A model generated the notes under the pieces. The model did not search any database and had not been told where the DNA came from. It saw only the letters and a program-made list of their open reading frames with translations. Shown here piece after piece: positions 1 through 13,095 of a DNA stretch of 64,000 bases; the first letter of the stretch is position 1; every line of letters begins with the position of its first letter. A program made the translations under genes and the position numbers. The DNA lies in contig OX359246.1 in assembly GCA_947179485.1 (NCBI GenBank), forward strand, positions 54,849,632-54,913,631. Reading direction: 5' to 3'. Source of the stretch: Allacma fusca. Lineage: Eukaryota > Arthropoda > Collembola > Symphypleona > Sminthuridae.

Positions 1-109
1 TCTAGATTTCCCAAGATTTCATTCAGGGTTACATTCTATGAAACACTCCATGCAGTATTTTGGAAGTTTAATAGACATGTTATATATATTACGCTTGAGT
101 GGGTTCAAA
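1..109. other. Non-coding edge
   Basis: AT-rich DNA with no ORF or repeat that I recognise. Confidence 0.4.
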
Positions 110-650
110 ATAGTCGAACCTGTACCTGGACCTGGACCCAAACTTTGGGTACCTCAAAATTGTGAACCTGTACCTGAAAATGTACCCATTTAACAGGTTC
201 AAATTGTTCGATCCTGAACATGATCCAATTGCGTTTTTGTAGTACCCGCACCTGATTAGTACCTGAACCCGAAAAAGTACCCAAAAGACGACCTGAACCC
301 GGGTATTTTTGAACCGGACCTGAACATGTTTGGGTACTTGAGAAACAGAACTTTTTTTATTTTATCTCGTGTTAAAAGTACAATTTGGTACAAAATATAT
401 TTAAAATTAATAAGAATTCATGTTCACTGGTTCGTGGGACACCCTGCCATTGCTTTTGCAATGGAAATCATCTTTGAAATATGAAATTCTCTGGCCTTTA
501 ACTTCCAATCAATGAACCCAAACATTTCAGGTCTTTTGCGATCAGGTTCAGGTCTTTCATGTGTTACACCTGGTCCTGACAGGTAAAATCAAAACGGGTT
601 TTTCTCTGTACCTGATCCTGAACCTGAACCTGTACCCAAATTCACGGGTA
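110..650. repeat. Degenerate ACCTG/GTACC-rich repeat element
   Basis: The two ends (about 110-340 and 530-645) carry many imperfect copies of words such as CCTGAACC, GTACCTG and GGGTACC on both strands, with a plain AT-rich centre. This is the same architecture as the hAT-like elements further along, but I could not find terminal inverted repeats or a target duplication, so the borders are approximate. It may be an old or truncated copy. Confidence 0.45.
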
Positions 651-2122
651 TAAAATATTGTATCCAGAACCTTCTAATACCTCTATTTAAATACGTGGGT
701 GTCATTTTTAATTTTCAAAGCCAAGCTATAAAATAGAATTCAAAAATCCATTCCCTGGTCACGTTAAGATTTGAATTTCATCTGGTTTCATCGGTATAAC
801 TCGTGGAATTTAAGTCTCAATTTTCTCAATATAATAATTGTTTATTTACATGTGGTTCCTTCCCGTTCTGCCTCATTCGAACTAGTAGGAAGGTACAAAT
901 GAAAATGTTCTCTTTCACCTAATTATTGCTGGAGAAAGTCCGATATTTAAGGTATTTCCATCAAAATTTGTATAGGTTGACCATTAGCAGTTGTTACTTT
1001 CCCTATTGCCCCCACAAAACCAAAAGTTATCCATGGCATGCTCTCCATATCAGTTCATAACATTTTGAGTGTAGTTTTTCTAAAATATTTAATAAAACAT
1101 AATTCCATATTTTACTTCTATGATGACTGCAGGAGAAAATTCAGTTACACAGAGGCGGCGCCGTGACCATGTCAATATTGACTTATACAAATTTACCTAA
1201 ATCATTAATGGTATTACATAAATTGCAAAACAACTTGAGAAGAAAATTATTTGGCGGGAAAATTGTGGGGCATTGCCATCTCAGATAATGCTATATTCTA
1301 CTGAATAATTAATGTATCACCAATTCAAAAGCTTTCTCACAAGCAATTCTCTCTTATTGTTTTTAATCAATTATACATACATAACAATCTCAATAATTTT
1401 CCTCGGGATTAATAATCCCTAAATTGAAAACGTCTATTAATATATTCAGCAACATTAATTATTTAATTTTTCATACAAACACACAGTATTTCTCTGTAAG
1501 AGTACATTTGTTTAGATGCAAAGAAACAAGTAAATTTTACAAACTCATACTTTTGATAAATGAATCAATTTGATGAAAAATATCACATGGCATCCTCTTT
1601 ATCAATTACTATTGAGTACATTAGTACAGAATAATTATTAATTCATTTTGTTATTTAAGCAAACGATCTACTGGAAAACTTAGTTATTTTTTTACATATC
1701 CTTTATACAACTGTTTCAGCAGCTAATGACACAAAACATGTATTAGAAAGTAGAAAGTAATAAACAATTATAGCAAAAATTGATGCACTATATACATAAA
1801 TCTTCATGCAAATACTACCTCATATACAGTATTACAAGCCTTAATTTCGTTACGTTGAAACTTCATTAGAATATAACAAAAACAAATTCAGTAGGATTAT
1901 AAATGATGTGGTTTTGAAATAGCATATTTGGAATTAAGACATTATTCCCACTTAATTACAGTAGCTTTTTTCGTCCCACTCATTCCTGGTTGTCTGAATT
2001 GCTGTAATCAATTCCAAGCATCAGATGTGTTAAAATAATGTTTTAAAACTAGTAATACATTCATTATTTGTTTAATAAATCCATTTAAATGGAAAATCAT
2101 ACCTGTTTGTAAAGATGTGTTG
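651..2122. other. AT-rich intergenic DNA, nothing recognised
   Basis: No ORF with coding character, no RNA gene and no clear repeat. If the small minus-strand ORF next to it is a gene, this stretch may hold its 3' UTR or downstream exons: a GT donor (minus strand, at 2102-2101) follows that ORF's stop. Confidence 0.35.
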
Positions 2123-2278
2123 CTAATACCCGGGATGATGACGTGGCTTCCGCAGGGGCTTCTCCCGGGTTGGAACGTATTCCACAAAGAAGCAGCTTGC
2201 GTACCACAAGTAACAGCACAAAGAGTAGCCCAAGATCCCATAAAGGATCAACGTTTGCTCCCCAGTAATTTCGACCAT
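2123..2278 (-). CDS. Possible small single-pass membrane protein (51 aa)
   Basis: Uninterrupted minus-strand frame of 51 codons starting at ATG 2278 (context AAGATGG, a good initiation context) and ending in TAG. The product has a short polar start (MVEITGEQT), one hydrophobic segment at residues about 10-34 rich in Leu, Tyr, Cys and Trp, and a basic proline-rich tail ending RKPRHHPGY, which is the layout of a small membrane protein. The block is clearly richer in GC than the surrounding DNA, as the true exons in this window are. Downstream on the minus strand, AACAG|GTATGA could be a splice donor. I do not recognise the family. A second, overlapping minus frame (ATG 2241) is also open to that donor, so the coding frame is not certain. 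Confidence 0.35.
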   Translation of the reverse strand: MVEITGEQTLILYGILGYSLCCYLWYASCFFVEYVPTREKPLRKPRHHPGY

Positions 2279-5200
2279 CTTGGGACTAAAAATTTCGGAA
2301 AATTTCCACCTTAAAAATGTTAAGACTCAGTAAAGCCGGCGTGAAAGGGTAGTCTTCAACTTGGACAACACAGAAATATAATAATCTTAAAAATGAATAA
2401 TTGAGCCTCTGCGTTTTCAGAACACACTGGCATTGAGTGAGCAAGCTTCAAGTGGCATATACGACACTAAAAAGCCACACACATGAGTTTAACTTGATAC
2501 TATAGGGTCGTAAGAAGGACAACATTGAAGTAAATATGTAGCCCGACGGAATTCCATGTAAAAATATTATTAACACAAGATAAGCCAAGCAAGAAAGGCC
2601 ATAATTGTGAAGGAAGAAAGAGACGAACTACCTGCCCAAATGCATTATGTTACCTTTGAGATTCCGTCTAAAAGAATGTAGTACTGTATTGTATTAAAGG
2701 TCTCTGTAGTGGAACAGTTAACTCATTGTCAGTCACAGGAAAATTATAGTGGACGTCAAATTCTATAGCACAGTTATACACACATGTATTTCAGTGGCAT
2801 GTACACACTTACACACATATGTATACTTACTTAATTATGTAGTACATGAAAAGGACTTTGTTTATGCTCAAAAAAGGGACAAACACATTTTGAATTTTGT
2901 GAAGAAGGAGCAAAAGCGTATCAATTTCGCATGCCTACATATCTTTATTCATACCTAATTCAAGACGAGGATCTTCAAGTACCTGTTTTTGTGAGTGCCC
3001 CATGAATTTGACATAAACAGTTTAATTTTTCATGGTACTCATTCATGTAATAAGGTTGATGCAACTCATGCAATAATGTGAACGACTGGATGCCATTTTT
3101 TGCTGGAAAATGTCTTCAATCACTGCTTTGGTGGGGACCTTGACGGTCAAAGTACCTATGAAATAAGGGGGAAATTAATTATTTCTTAATCTCAAAATGA
3201 AATTGCATTACAAGTTTGGAAGCACACATTTACCAGGAGCTGCACGCGATTAGTTTTTACTTAACTTTGTGAGCAGATCATTAGAGACTGGGTAAGGATC
3301 CCATGGTAAAAATAATTATAAAAAACCATAACTATGCAAAGACTTGGAAATTTTATACAATTAATTCATCACTAAAGTTGGAGTAATTGAACAAAAGTTA
3401 TAGGATTAATTTAAGAATTATTATTAAAAAGAACATTTAAGCACTCTATGTATATATGTTGCTTTCGCTTCATTATAACAATAATTTTTGAGTGTTACTG
3501 TGTACCCTTAATACTTTTAAACTAATTGTTGTCGTGTTAAAAATTAGTACTTATGGAATTAATGTAGTAGTAAGTACATGGTGTATGTTAATCAAAAGTA
3601 GCGTGTACCAGTAGTCAATTTGCATACATTTATAATTATGTTCAATTATCAACAGAAATCATAGCTGATGGAGTGTGTACAGTTCCGTTGATTCAATAAA
3701 AACTTGCTAAGTTCCAAAATAAAACTAACAGAAGGGATCAGCTTTCTCTCCTTTTAACAACACTAATTTTTCATGAACAGAAAAGTTGTAATAATTGGCT
3801 GGGCCACTTTTCTGAGCGATGGGTGAATCTTATATCTATATAATTGGTATTCTGATCTAGATAGTAAGCATTACATGTTAAAAGAAAGCAGAATTAAACG
3901 TGCTCATTTTTCATGTCCATACAATAGTAACTGTCAATGATCCCACCTGCAATCAAAGAACGTCTTCTTACAATAAGAACAGGGTCAGAGGCTGATTCGT
4001 ATTAAATGACTTCATTCATTCTTTTACGGTAATCGCTAACCCAAATGTAATCTACGGCTTATTGTTAGTGCACACATGGAGACACTTACAATACAAAAGA
4101 ACAATATGCTACTTCCTTAACATTTTTTTATCAGAAACCAACGAATCAGCAATTATTTATAGCTTCACGTAAAAACAACTAGAATGTTTTAAACATTGTT
4201 TTTCCACTGTGATGTCTAAAACTACGATAATTATTTGATTACAGCAACAATGATGATTCCCCTTGTAAACAGGAAGGGATTTAATAATAATTTACAAATG
4301 TTTTTGCATACTAAAATCACCGTGCTTATTCTAATTGTAAGTAAAAAACATTCCACTGTTCCTTTTTTCGTGAGCTGACTTGCAAGGCAAAATATTAATA
4401 GTAATTTTGCATCACATTAGCTATACAACAGCCAACGTGTACAATAAAATCTCATTTACATGGCATCAATGGAACAAACGAAATCATACCACAAAATTGC
4501 ATTCCTAATTCCCATCGAGCCAATATTGTCAACTATTGATTCTATATGATACAAATATGACACGATAAATACAGTCCAATAATGTTATATCCGCCAAGAT
4601 AGCCTAAACCAATGAATGTCTCTAAATTTGTCATTATTTTATGAAAAATAATAATAATTATTACGGTCTCTTGATAATCATCAGTACATTTTTGATATAA
4701 ATACTGTATATCAGGAATAAACGGGTTTCTTTCTCAGGGAGGTGGTTGTTAAATAAGATATACTTGCATTCAAACTAAATAGAGTACTAATATAGTACTA
4801 AATACGTACCTACACCAATATATATGACATGCTATCCATAAAATGGAAGGGTTAAACAAGTCGGTAGAATAAGACAGAGAGACTTTTAGAACTAAGCTTT
4901 TCCATTAATAGATTAAGTAATTCCACGAATACATGTATTAAAGCTTTGCTTCAAACTTTCAAGCTCTTGTCAATGCTACTATATACGGATTTCCTTAATG
5001 TTAATGACCTACGTTCCATACTTAAGCCCTGTTCAACCGTTGTTCTGAAGGTTTTTGTGCGTACTTGAAAATATGAGACACGAAAAGATGCAGACTGGAA
5101 AATTACAATGGAGACAAATGCTGGACCCTTAATGATTGAAAACTAACGCTAATTTACTGTTACCGTAAACTTGACCATGAGAATAATTCTAAACATATAA

Positions 5201-5513
5201 CATATGCGAGAGAGTGTGAAATGATAGAACAAACGAAATATTTTCCAGCTCATGTGCACACCATTAAGTTTTCACTTTTTGGAAAATCCTTTTTCCGATT
5301 ACTCAGATCATTAAAATGAAGCTTGTAAAATGGAACAATAGTGAAGTGAGCCAGCTCATAATACAGGTGTACTAAATCTTGTTTCTCTGGTGCTCCATTT
5401 CAGTATAATAAATCAATCCCGTGTTAAAAATACTTGCATTATGGGAAGTGGGATAGTGTAAAGTGTATAGGTTTATATTGTTACAGTGTAACGGTTGTGA
5501 TAGATACTTTAAT
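2279..5513. other. Long AT-rich intergenic stretch
   Basis: About 3.2 kb upstream of GMC1 with short random ORFs only. No tRNA, repeat with terminal inverted repeats or conserved protein segment was recognised. The last few hundred bases presumably hold the GMC1 promoter, but I see no decisive TATA or initiator. Confidence 0.35.
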
Positions 5514-8402
5514 ATGCCTTTGCTAATTCACCAGGGTGCGCCCGGTTATATAACACTTCTTAAATATTCCTTCGCTGTTTTGCTGCCATTTTTTGTCCAC
5601 AGGCAGACTCACTTATTCAAATCCAAAGACTATGCAAGAAATTTGTTCGATATTAGAAATAATGTTAACGAGACATATGATTTTATCATTGGTAAGCCAG
5701 AATTCCTCTGCTGTAATTTTACTACATCCTGCATCACACAATAAGTGTGCAAAATTTGTTTCTTTATGATTCATCGGCCTCCTGCAAAAATTATGCTTAT
5801 GTTCTCGTTGCTATTTCTATTGCAGTTGGTGGCGGGTCAGCGGGGGCAGTTCTAGCCAATAGATTATCAGCACCTCCAAATGATTACCAGGTGCTGCTCC
5901 TGGAGGCGGGAGGGAACCCGAGTTGGATAACATTCTTCCCTGGCTTAGATGTTGTCATTCCTAATTCTGTGGGAATCGATTGGAGATACAAGAGCGTCCC
6001 TCAAAAACATTGCTGCTTGTCTTGTATGAAAAACGTAAGGAATACAGATTTGCTCTGACAATTTTGCATTGACCGTTCGTACATCTTCCATAAACCGTTA
6101 TATTTCCAGAAATCGATTAATGCCCAACTTTGATTCATTTAGCAATTACAGGCTTCCAGGGGTTTAGGTCTCGGTGGCTGCTCAAACATAAACTTCTTGG
6201 TTTACAATCGAGGTAACGCACGTGGCTTTGATGAATGGGCTGAAATATCTGGTGATCCCAGCTGGAGATATGAGAATCTGCTGAATTATTTCAAGAAATC
6301 TGAGAATTACATTGGAAACTATCCAGATGGTACTGAATAAGTATTTGTTGTGTGCAAAAGCCTACAGATTTCTTAAAACAATGGAACATGAGTTAAGTAA
6401 TTTATATTTAGCTAAATACCACGGTTGTGGAGGGGAGCTTTACGTGGATGATTCGAAATACGAGCCCGGAATAGAATATTTTCTTCAAGGAATTCGGGAT
6501 AATCATATGGTCGAACAAGATATAAATGCCAATCAAACTAATGGTAACTAAGAGTTCATCAATAAGGCAAAATAATATATTCACACGTTTTAATCATAGG
6601 TTGGAAACTTGAGTCTGATTTGCTTCTGGTATTTGAACAGCTTTTATGAAAATGGACCAGACATCTAAAGAAGGTTATCGATGTAGTACCTTCGTTGCGT
6701 TTTTGAAACCGATTTTAAAACGAAAGAACTTACATATTAATCGGTACGCTTTTGTTACTCGAGTAAGTTTTATTTTGACGGTGACTGGTATGCGTTCTCG
6801 TTTTTACAAGGATTAGTCGGGGAGGCAAGAAAAATCCTTCAATTTGGTTACTTTTTTTTCACGTTCCAGCTACTTTTTGACCCCGTCACGCCAAATAGAG
6901 TCATTGGTGTAGAATACGTCCGACATAATATTACCAAATTTGCTTTTGCCTCAAAAGAAGTAATTGTTTCCGCTGGAAGTTACAATTCCCCAAAACTACT
7001 GATGCTTTCAGGCATTGGCCCGCAACCTGATTTAGAGAATTTAGGGGTGAGTATTGCCTATGTCAATCTTTAATAATAAGTATGCTTACCTGTAATACAT
7101 AGGTATGTAGTTAGTTGTCGTAGTGAGTAGTAACTTTATCGGGCAATTATATATTGACAAGTTTTTTATTTAGATACCCGTTGTGAAGCATTTGCCTGTG
7201 GGGAAGAATCTGCAAGACCATCCTACCACTTTGTTCCACGTCCTCTTCAATAAGTCCTTCACTTCTTCCGTCTATGAACGGGATCTAGTATCTGATACAT
7301 TCGTAAATGGAGTACCGCCATCCAGGATTGGCAATGTGAAGCCTAAAGGTTAGTATTTAATAATGTTGATTTTTATTTTTCCAGCAATCTCTCATGAGAT
7401 GATGCCATTATTAACATTTTTGAAATTATAAATATCACAGGTGAAAATGAAGTGTGATTCTTTTGAAAGGTCCCTTGGGAGGCAACAGCCTCCTCGCCAC
7501 AGGTTATATTTCAACGAAATACAATGACAATGTTCATTGGCCCGATGTCCAAATGTTCCTCTCATACTTGGGAATCTCTCATTTGACCTCGAAAATATTC
7601 GGACCGTTGTTGAACATCCACGAAAGCAAATTTAGCCACATGCTTAATCAATACGAAGGGAAGGACGGAAACATAGTTTTGGTGACACTAATGCGCCCAA
7701 GAAGTGTTGGTTATGTAACGCTAAATGGGACGGATCCCTACAACCATCCTGTGATCAGCCCCAATTACTTTGGTGACAAGGACAGCTTGGATATGAAAAT
7801 GTTGGTGGAGGGCATGAAGTTCATGGTTGAATTTTATGAAAATTCTACTGCTTACCAATCTATAGGTGCAAGATTGCTCCCCATTGCTTGGCCAGGTTGT
7901 GAACACTTAGAGTTTAAAAGCTTAGAATACTACGAGTGCTTTATTCGGCACGTTACATTTTCTTTGTGGCACCCAGCCGGGACATGCAAAATGGCAAAAG
8001 CAGATGATCCTACTGCAGTTGTGGATTCTAGACTCAGGTTTGCTGAACCATTCTGATTAGCTTATAATTTTCGTTTTTACATGCAAATGCACCAACCTTG
8101 CATTTGTTTTTGGTATCACTCCTGCGATGTGTAAATTCCATTACGTGTTGTTATAATTTTTCCTAAAAAGTTTGTTTTACGAAATAATTTGTAGAGTAAT
8201 TGGGGTAGAGAACTTGCGTGTCGTGGACAACTCTATAATGCCCAGGATTACGAATGGGAATACGAACGCACCTGCAATTATGATTGGGGAGAAAGGCTCA
8301 GACATGATAATCCAAGACTGGGGAGGCTTTACAACGCCACCTAAAAGCCAGGGACCTTGTCCAAACACTGAAATACCATCTCTCAAGAAACCAAAGGTCT
8401 AA
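5514..8402 (+). CDS. GMC1: GMC family FAD-dependent oxidoreductase, 9 exons
   Basis: Exons: 5514-5691, 5826-6034, 6143-6329, 6412-6543, 6641-6762, 6870-7046, 7174-7348, 7470-8037, 8195-8402; 651 aa. GMC enzymes oxidise alcohol or sugar CH-OH groups using FAD. Seen here: an N-terminal hydrophobic helix (about residues 13-28), the Rossmann motif VGGGSAG from residue 60, the FAD-family motif RGLGLGG in exon 3, PROSITE-like signature 2 ([17 protein letters not shown]) in exon 6, and the active-site pair His561 (HPAGTC) and Asn605 (GNTNAP). All introns are GT-AG. The start ATG at 5514 matches the N-termini of the neighbours; the frame is open farther upstream but only from a GTG. The C-terminus (KKPKV) lacks the ER-type tetrapeptide of GMC2-5. 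AATAAA at 8661 may be the polyA signal. First gene of the tandem array; substrate unknown. Confidence 0.93.
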
Positions 8403-9265
8403 TCCTGTTCTAATAATGTTTTGTAGAAGCATCGAGACCAGTAAAAGACATTGTTGTGTCTTCCTGGATCATTAATACTAAAGCCGGTTTTGTTTTGTAT
8501 CTACCTACATTGTGCTTAAAACTATAGTTACCTCAAATACAGTCGCCAGTATTGAGTTTCCTACAATTTCAAGGGTACAAACGCATGTAATTTAAAACGA
8601 ATATTAAAACTGGAGGTAACAAATGAATATTGATGTATTTAATGAATTACTATTATTGGCAATAAAAACTTATATGTCATATTTACTATGTAGTACTTTG
8701 GGATGAGCAAGAAATAAAAATGAATTTACAAAGGTTACCTACCTGGGGCCATAGCTCCGTCAAATTTTGGAAGCATGTTCCCTTTCTTTTTAACCTATGG
8801 ACGTGGACCATTTTAGAGTGCAGGTATTTTTTAGGGATTAAAGAAAGTAAGAGACAAACGCCCCGCACTCTACATGATCATATTTAGGGGAAAATATATA
8901 TAACTGTTTACACTTCCAGTCACCTCGCAGGCGTCGCAGGTACACTTAACTATTTTTCCGAACTTAGATTGATTCTGCCATATTTACCATTCAACCGAAC
9001 ATTACTCCTTTAACAAAAAGCACGTCACTGGCTCCTGAAAATTGTTTAAGTGCACTGATACTACATATATAGAATTCATAATTCATACGAATTTCTGGGA
9101 ATTCTGTAAAAGTAGTTCACCCTGTAAAAACCAGTAATCAAGTTCAACGCATTGAATACTTTTTTTAGTTCTGTAATCTAATAATAAACTGTGGATCAGA
9201 CATTCCGGTGGTAGATTGAACAGGCAGTGTGGTTTAATCGGACTGGAATTAAGTGAAAGTGCATC
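8403..9265. other. GMC1-GMC2 intergenic region
   Basis: Contains the GMC1 3' UTR (AATAAA at 8661). From about 8905 onward it holds upstream DNA of GMC2 that is nearly repeated upstream of GMC3 (from about 14301), so the promoter was copied with the gene. No other gene seen. Confidence 0.5.
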
Positions 9266-12200
9266 ATGAGTTGGGAAACGATAATTGATTTCAATTCAGG
9301 GCTTTACCTGAAAATTGTAAAACTTTTATTGGTTTTTATAGTGCCAGCTTTAATCCAAAGGCAAGTTGCTAATTTGGAGCAACAAGACTACGTGAATAAT
9401 TATAATGCAATTCATAACGAGAACAATGAAACGTATGATTTTATTATAGGTGAGACACGATAAGGTTTTTTCACTTGTCAATTTGTAGTTTATCATTTTT
9501 ATCTATTTCGCTAGTTCCAAACAGAAATGTTATTTCTGTGATAGCTGTAAAAATTGAGAACGGTTCCTGTCTCCATCCAATACGCTTGTTACGTATCTAC
9601 GTTTACATAAGCAAATGTAAGAAATATTTACACATGTTTCCATAATTTTAATGACACAGTTGGAGGTGGATCTGCGGGATCAGTTGTGGCCAACCGACTC
9701 TCAGCACCCCCTAACAGGTACAAAGTTCTTCTTCTGGAAGCCGGAGGGGACGCCGTCTTTGTGACTTTCATGCCTGGCTATGACGTTGTCTGTGCAAATA
9801 ATCCTGGCGTGGACTGGTTGTACAAAAGTGTGCCCCAAACTACAAGTTGCCTCTCTTGCCATAATAAGGTAATTACTGACACACTAATAATATTTCCTAC
9901 ATAATTGAATGTACAATTTGTGTAGTGATTTTTTAGTTCTTGTAATTTCATTTGCTATGATTCTGTTAGTATACAAATTCCTTGTTTCACTTTTCCACAG
10001 CAATTGGGAGCATGGAGAGGACTGGGTCTCGGAGGTACATCTAAAATTAACTTCCTTGTTTACAATCGGGGCAACCCTCGTTGTTTTGACGAATGGGCAG
10101 CAATTGCTGGAGATCAAAGCTGGAGTTATAAAAACGTTCTGAGTTACTTCATGAAGTCAGAGAATTACCATGGACACTACCCCAATGGTATGTGTGTGTA
10201 ACTTAAAATCTAAAAATTATAGCACTAAAACAATTATTTGTGCAGTTATAAGTTTATAATTAAATTTATTTAGCGTCTATACATGGTTGCGGTGGCGAGT
10301 TCCAAGTTGGTAAAGCAAAAAGTTTACCTGGAATGGAATACTTTCTCCCAGCAATACGGCAAAGTGGAATGGTAGAGCAGGATATCAATGCAAATCAAAC
10401 TAATGGTAAACATTTTGATTGTGTATTCGCTGAAATTGACTGGAAATAATACTAATTTACCAATGTACTCAAACAGCAAAAATGAATTCAGACTTCTTAC
10501 TTGGTATTTACAGCGTTTATGAAAATGGATCAGACCTCATTGAACGGCACTCGTTGGAGTACTTATCTGGGTTTCCTTCAACCAATCTTAGGAAGAAAAA
10601 ACTTGCGTATCAAGCGATATGCGCTTGTCACAAAGGTAAATTTCCTCGTGAATTGGTTGTTAAATAGTTTAGTAAAGCTACTAAACGAAGTCTCTCCAAA
10701 GTTATAACTTAAATGTAAATAAGTGCCGGATGTGATATGAAATAATACCGTCAATTATCTAAATCAACGTTACAGCTAATTTTCAGTTCAACAAATCCAA
10801 CGGCTGTCATTGGAGTGGAATACTTATGGCATAATCGGACAAAGTTTGCCTTTGCATCCAGGGAAGTTATCCTTTCTGCGGGGACCTATAATTCAGCAAA
10901 ACTTTTAATGTTGTCAGGCATTGGACCCAAGGAAGATTTAATTCCACTCGGAGTACGTTTACCCTTTTAACTTTGTATGTGTTGCTGTTGCTTCCTTAGA
11001 AGCAGCATTTATCATGGAACTCGGCATGTTTTTATTTCTGAGGATCTCCATTATCGTAACATTTAGCGTGCGTTTGAGTGTTAGTAATATGAGTCGTTGA
11101 AAATAGATACCAGTAGTGAAGGATTTGCCCGTTGGGAAGAATTTACAAGATCATTCCACAACTGTATTCACAGTTACATTCAACAAATCCTACACTTCTA
11201 ACCTATTTGAACGGGATGCTATACCCGGCGTTTTGACGGAGTTCCTGTATCCATCCAGATACGACAAGGACATTTATAGTGAGTAGTTTGAGCATAAAGC
11301 TATATTATCCATCACAATACACATCCATGATACTAACACAATTTGTAACTTAAATAGATTTCTTCGATGGAAATTACCTTTTGGGAACTGGTTACACCTC
11401 GACAAGCCACAATGATGACGTGCATTTTCCAGATATAGCAATGTTCATTATGAACTTAGGAACTTCCCACATATCCTCAGTAATTTGGCAAAAACTGCTA
11501 AACGTTCCGGAGCACATATTGGGTATACATTTTGTAAATTTTAGTGGTAGAGGAATATGACAAGTTCTGATTATATTTTACTACTATTACTTACTATAAT
11601 TTCAAAATTTTAGAAACTTTTCTGACTCCTTGGGAAAGACGTGATGGCAATATGGTTTTGATATCTCTTATGAAACCTTTGAGCGTCGGTTATGTCACTC
11701 TGAACGGGAAGGATCCATTGACTCCCCCCAACATCAACCCCAATTTACTTAGTGATTATACTGACTCTGATGTCAAGCGTATGGCTGAGGGTATGAAATT
11801 TATGGTGGACTTCTACGAGAATACACCCTCGTACCGATCTATAAATGCACGATTGGTTCCAGTGCATTGGCCAGGCTGTCATCACCTGGCCTTTAAAAGT
11901 CTCAAGTACTATGAATGCTACATTCGACATGTTACCTTCACTTTGTGGCACCCTGCAGGAACTTGCAAAATGGGAAGGAAAGATGATCCGACGGCTGTTG
12001 TTGATTCCAGATTAAGGTATATGACCTTCAGCAACGTCCGTATTTTAAATACTAATTTGTGAACGATTCTCTTTTAATTTGCAGTAAACTTATTAACATT
12101 GCTATTAATATTTCAGGGTTCTGGGGTTGAAAAACATCCGTGTTGTTGATAATTCGATTATGCCAAAAGTCACGAATGGAAACACCAACGCTCCCGCCGT

Positions 12201-13095
12201 AATGATTGGCGAAAAAGGATCTGATATGATAATTCAAGACTCATATGGTATCACCAGGCCACCTCGAAGTAAGGAGAGATGTGACTTCGACAGATTCTAC
12301 CGCACGGAGCTTTAGATTGTCAGGAATTAGTTATTTATCTACTCGTAATATTGTTAACGTATTACAAGATGTTACTGAGACAGTTAGCTGTAAAAGTTTA
12401 TCCACCCCTGATAAACTAGCTCACCCCTAATTTGGGCGAACTAGGTTAAAAATATGGGTAGGTCTTGACGTTTTTCAGAATCGTTTTCCGGTTCAATGCA
12501 TCTTTTTTATAATGTATATGACCAACATGGGATGAACTTTGACCAGATCGGTCTACATTCTGTGTTTATCTAACAATAAGCAGTACAGCGGCTTCTAATT
12601 TGGAATACCAGTGTTTTCAGCCTAGTCATAACTTTGAATCCGGATTTGTGCTCTAAATTGATTGATACCATTTGACATTATTTTCACGTTTTCAAAGGAA
12701 ATTTCAATAGTAAAAGTTTTTGACCGTTTCAAGGTCGGACTATTTTTCTGGAAGCTATAATGTTTCAATGCTGCCGAATTTCTTTGGAATGATTTGTAGT
12801 GTAAATAATTACTTACAGATTTTTCAGATTTTCGGTAGCTTCAATGTAACCAGTTTTCCATTGGTGTGTAACAAACGTTAATAGTTATAAAGACCGAACC
12901 GATCAGGGGTTGATAAACTTTGTGTAACTAAATTATATTAGTGTTATAAATGATGTTGTGAAATTAAATACATCTAGTATGTACAAATGTACATTTTGCA
13001 TCTCTCAACTTGGATGATAAAAATTTTTTTTGACAATTATTTTTTTGCTTTGCCTCTCCGAACTTACTAAACTGACACAAGGTTTTAAAAGTGCA
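8905..13095 (+). repeat. Tandem duplication unit A (GMC2 with flanks)
   Basis: Copy 1 of a segmental duplication whose second copy is about 14301-18300. Similarity starts some 360 bp before the ATG (shared CTTCCAGTCACCTCGCAG) and runs through all ten exons and several introns into the 3' flank, ending in diverged AT-rich DNA. The 3' flank of this copy has roughly 480 bp (about 12410-12890) missing from the other copy. Borders are by eye. Confidence 0.7.
9266..12315 (+). CDS. GMC2: GMC oxidoreductase, 10 exons, C-terminal RTEL
   Basis: Exons: 9266-9449, 9660-9868, 10001-10187, 10274-10405, 10514-10635, 10776-10952, 11107-11278, 11358-11522, 11614-12016, 12117-12315; 649 aa. Rossmann motif VGGGSAG at 62-68, RGLGLGGTS at 137-145, catalytic His562 in HPAGTC and Asn606 in GNTNAP. 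The N-terminus has a hydrophobic stretch ([15 protein letters not shown], about residues 16-30) that could be a signal anchor. The last four residues are RTEL, close to the KDEL/KTEL class of ER retrieval signals. The region that is one 568-nt exon in GMC1, 4, 5 and 6 is split here by a 91-bp intron (11523-11613) into 165+403 nt. Near-identical paralogue of GMC3 in most exons; distinct from the others. Substrate unknown. Confidence 0.94.

Noticed and set aside
5463..5513. Upstream extension of GMC1 from a GTG codon
   Set aside because: Eukaryotic genes start at ATG, and the ATG at 5514 gives an N-terminus like those of the paralogues.
12402..12914. Possible transposon in the GMC2 3' flank
   Set aside because: Imperfect inverted words and absence from the GMC3 copy are suggestive, but there is no target duplication; it may equally be a deletion in the other copy.
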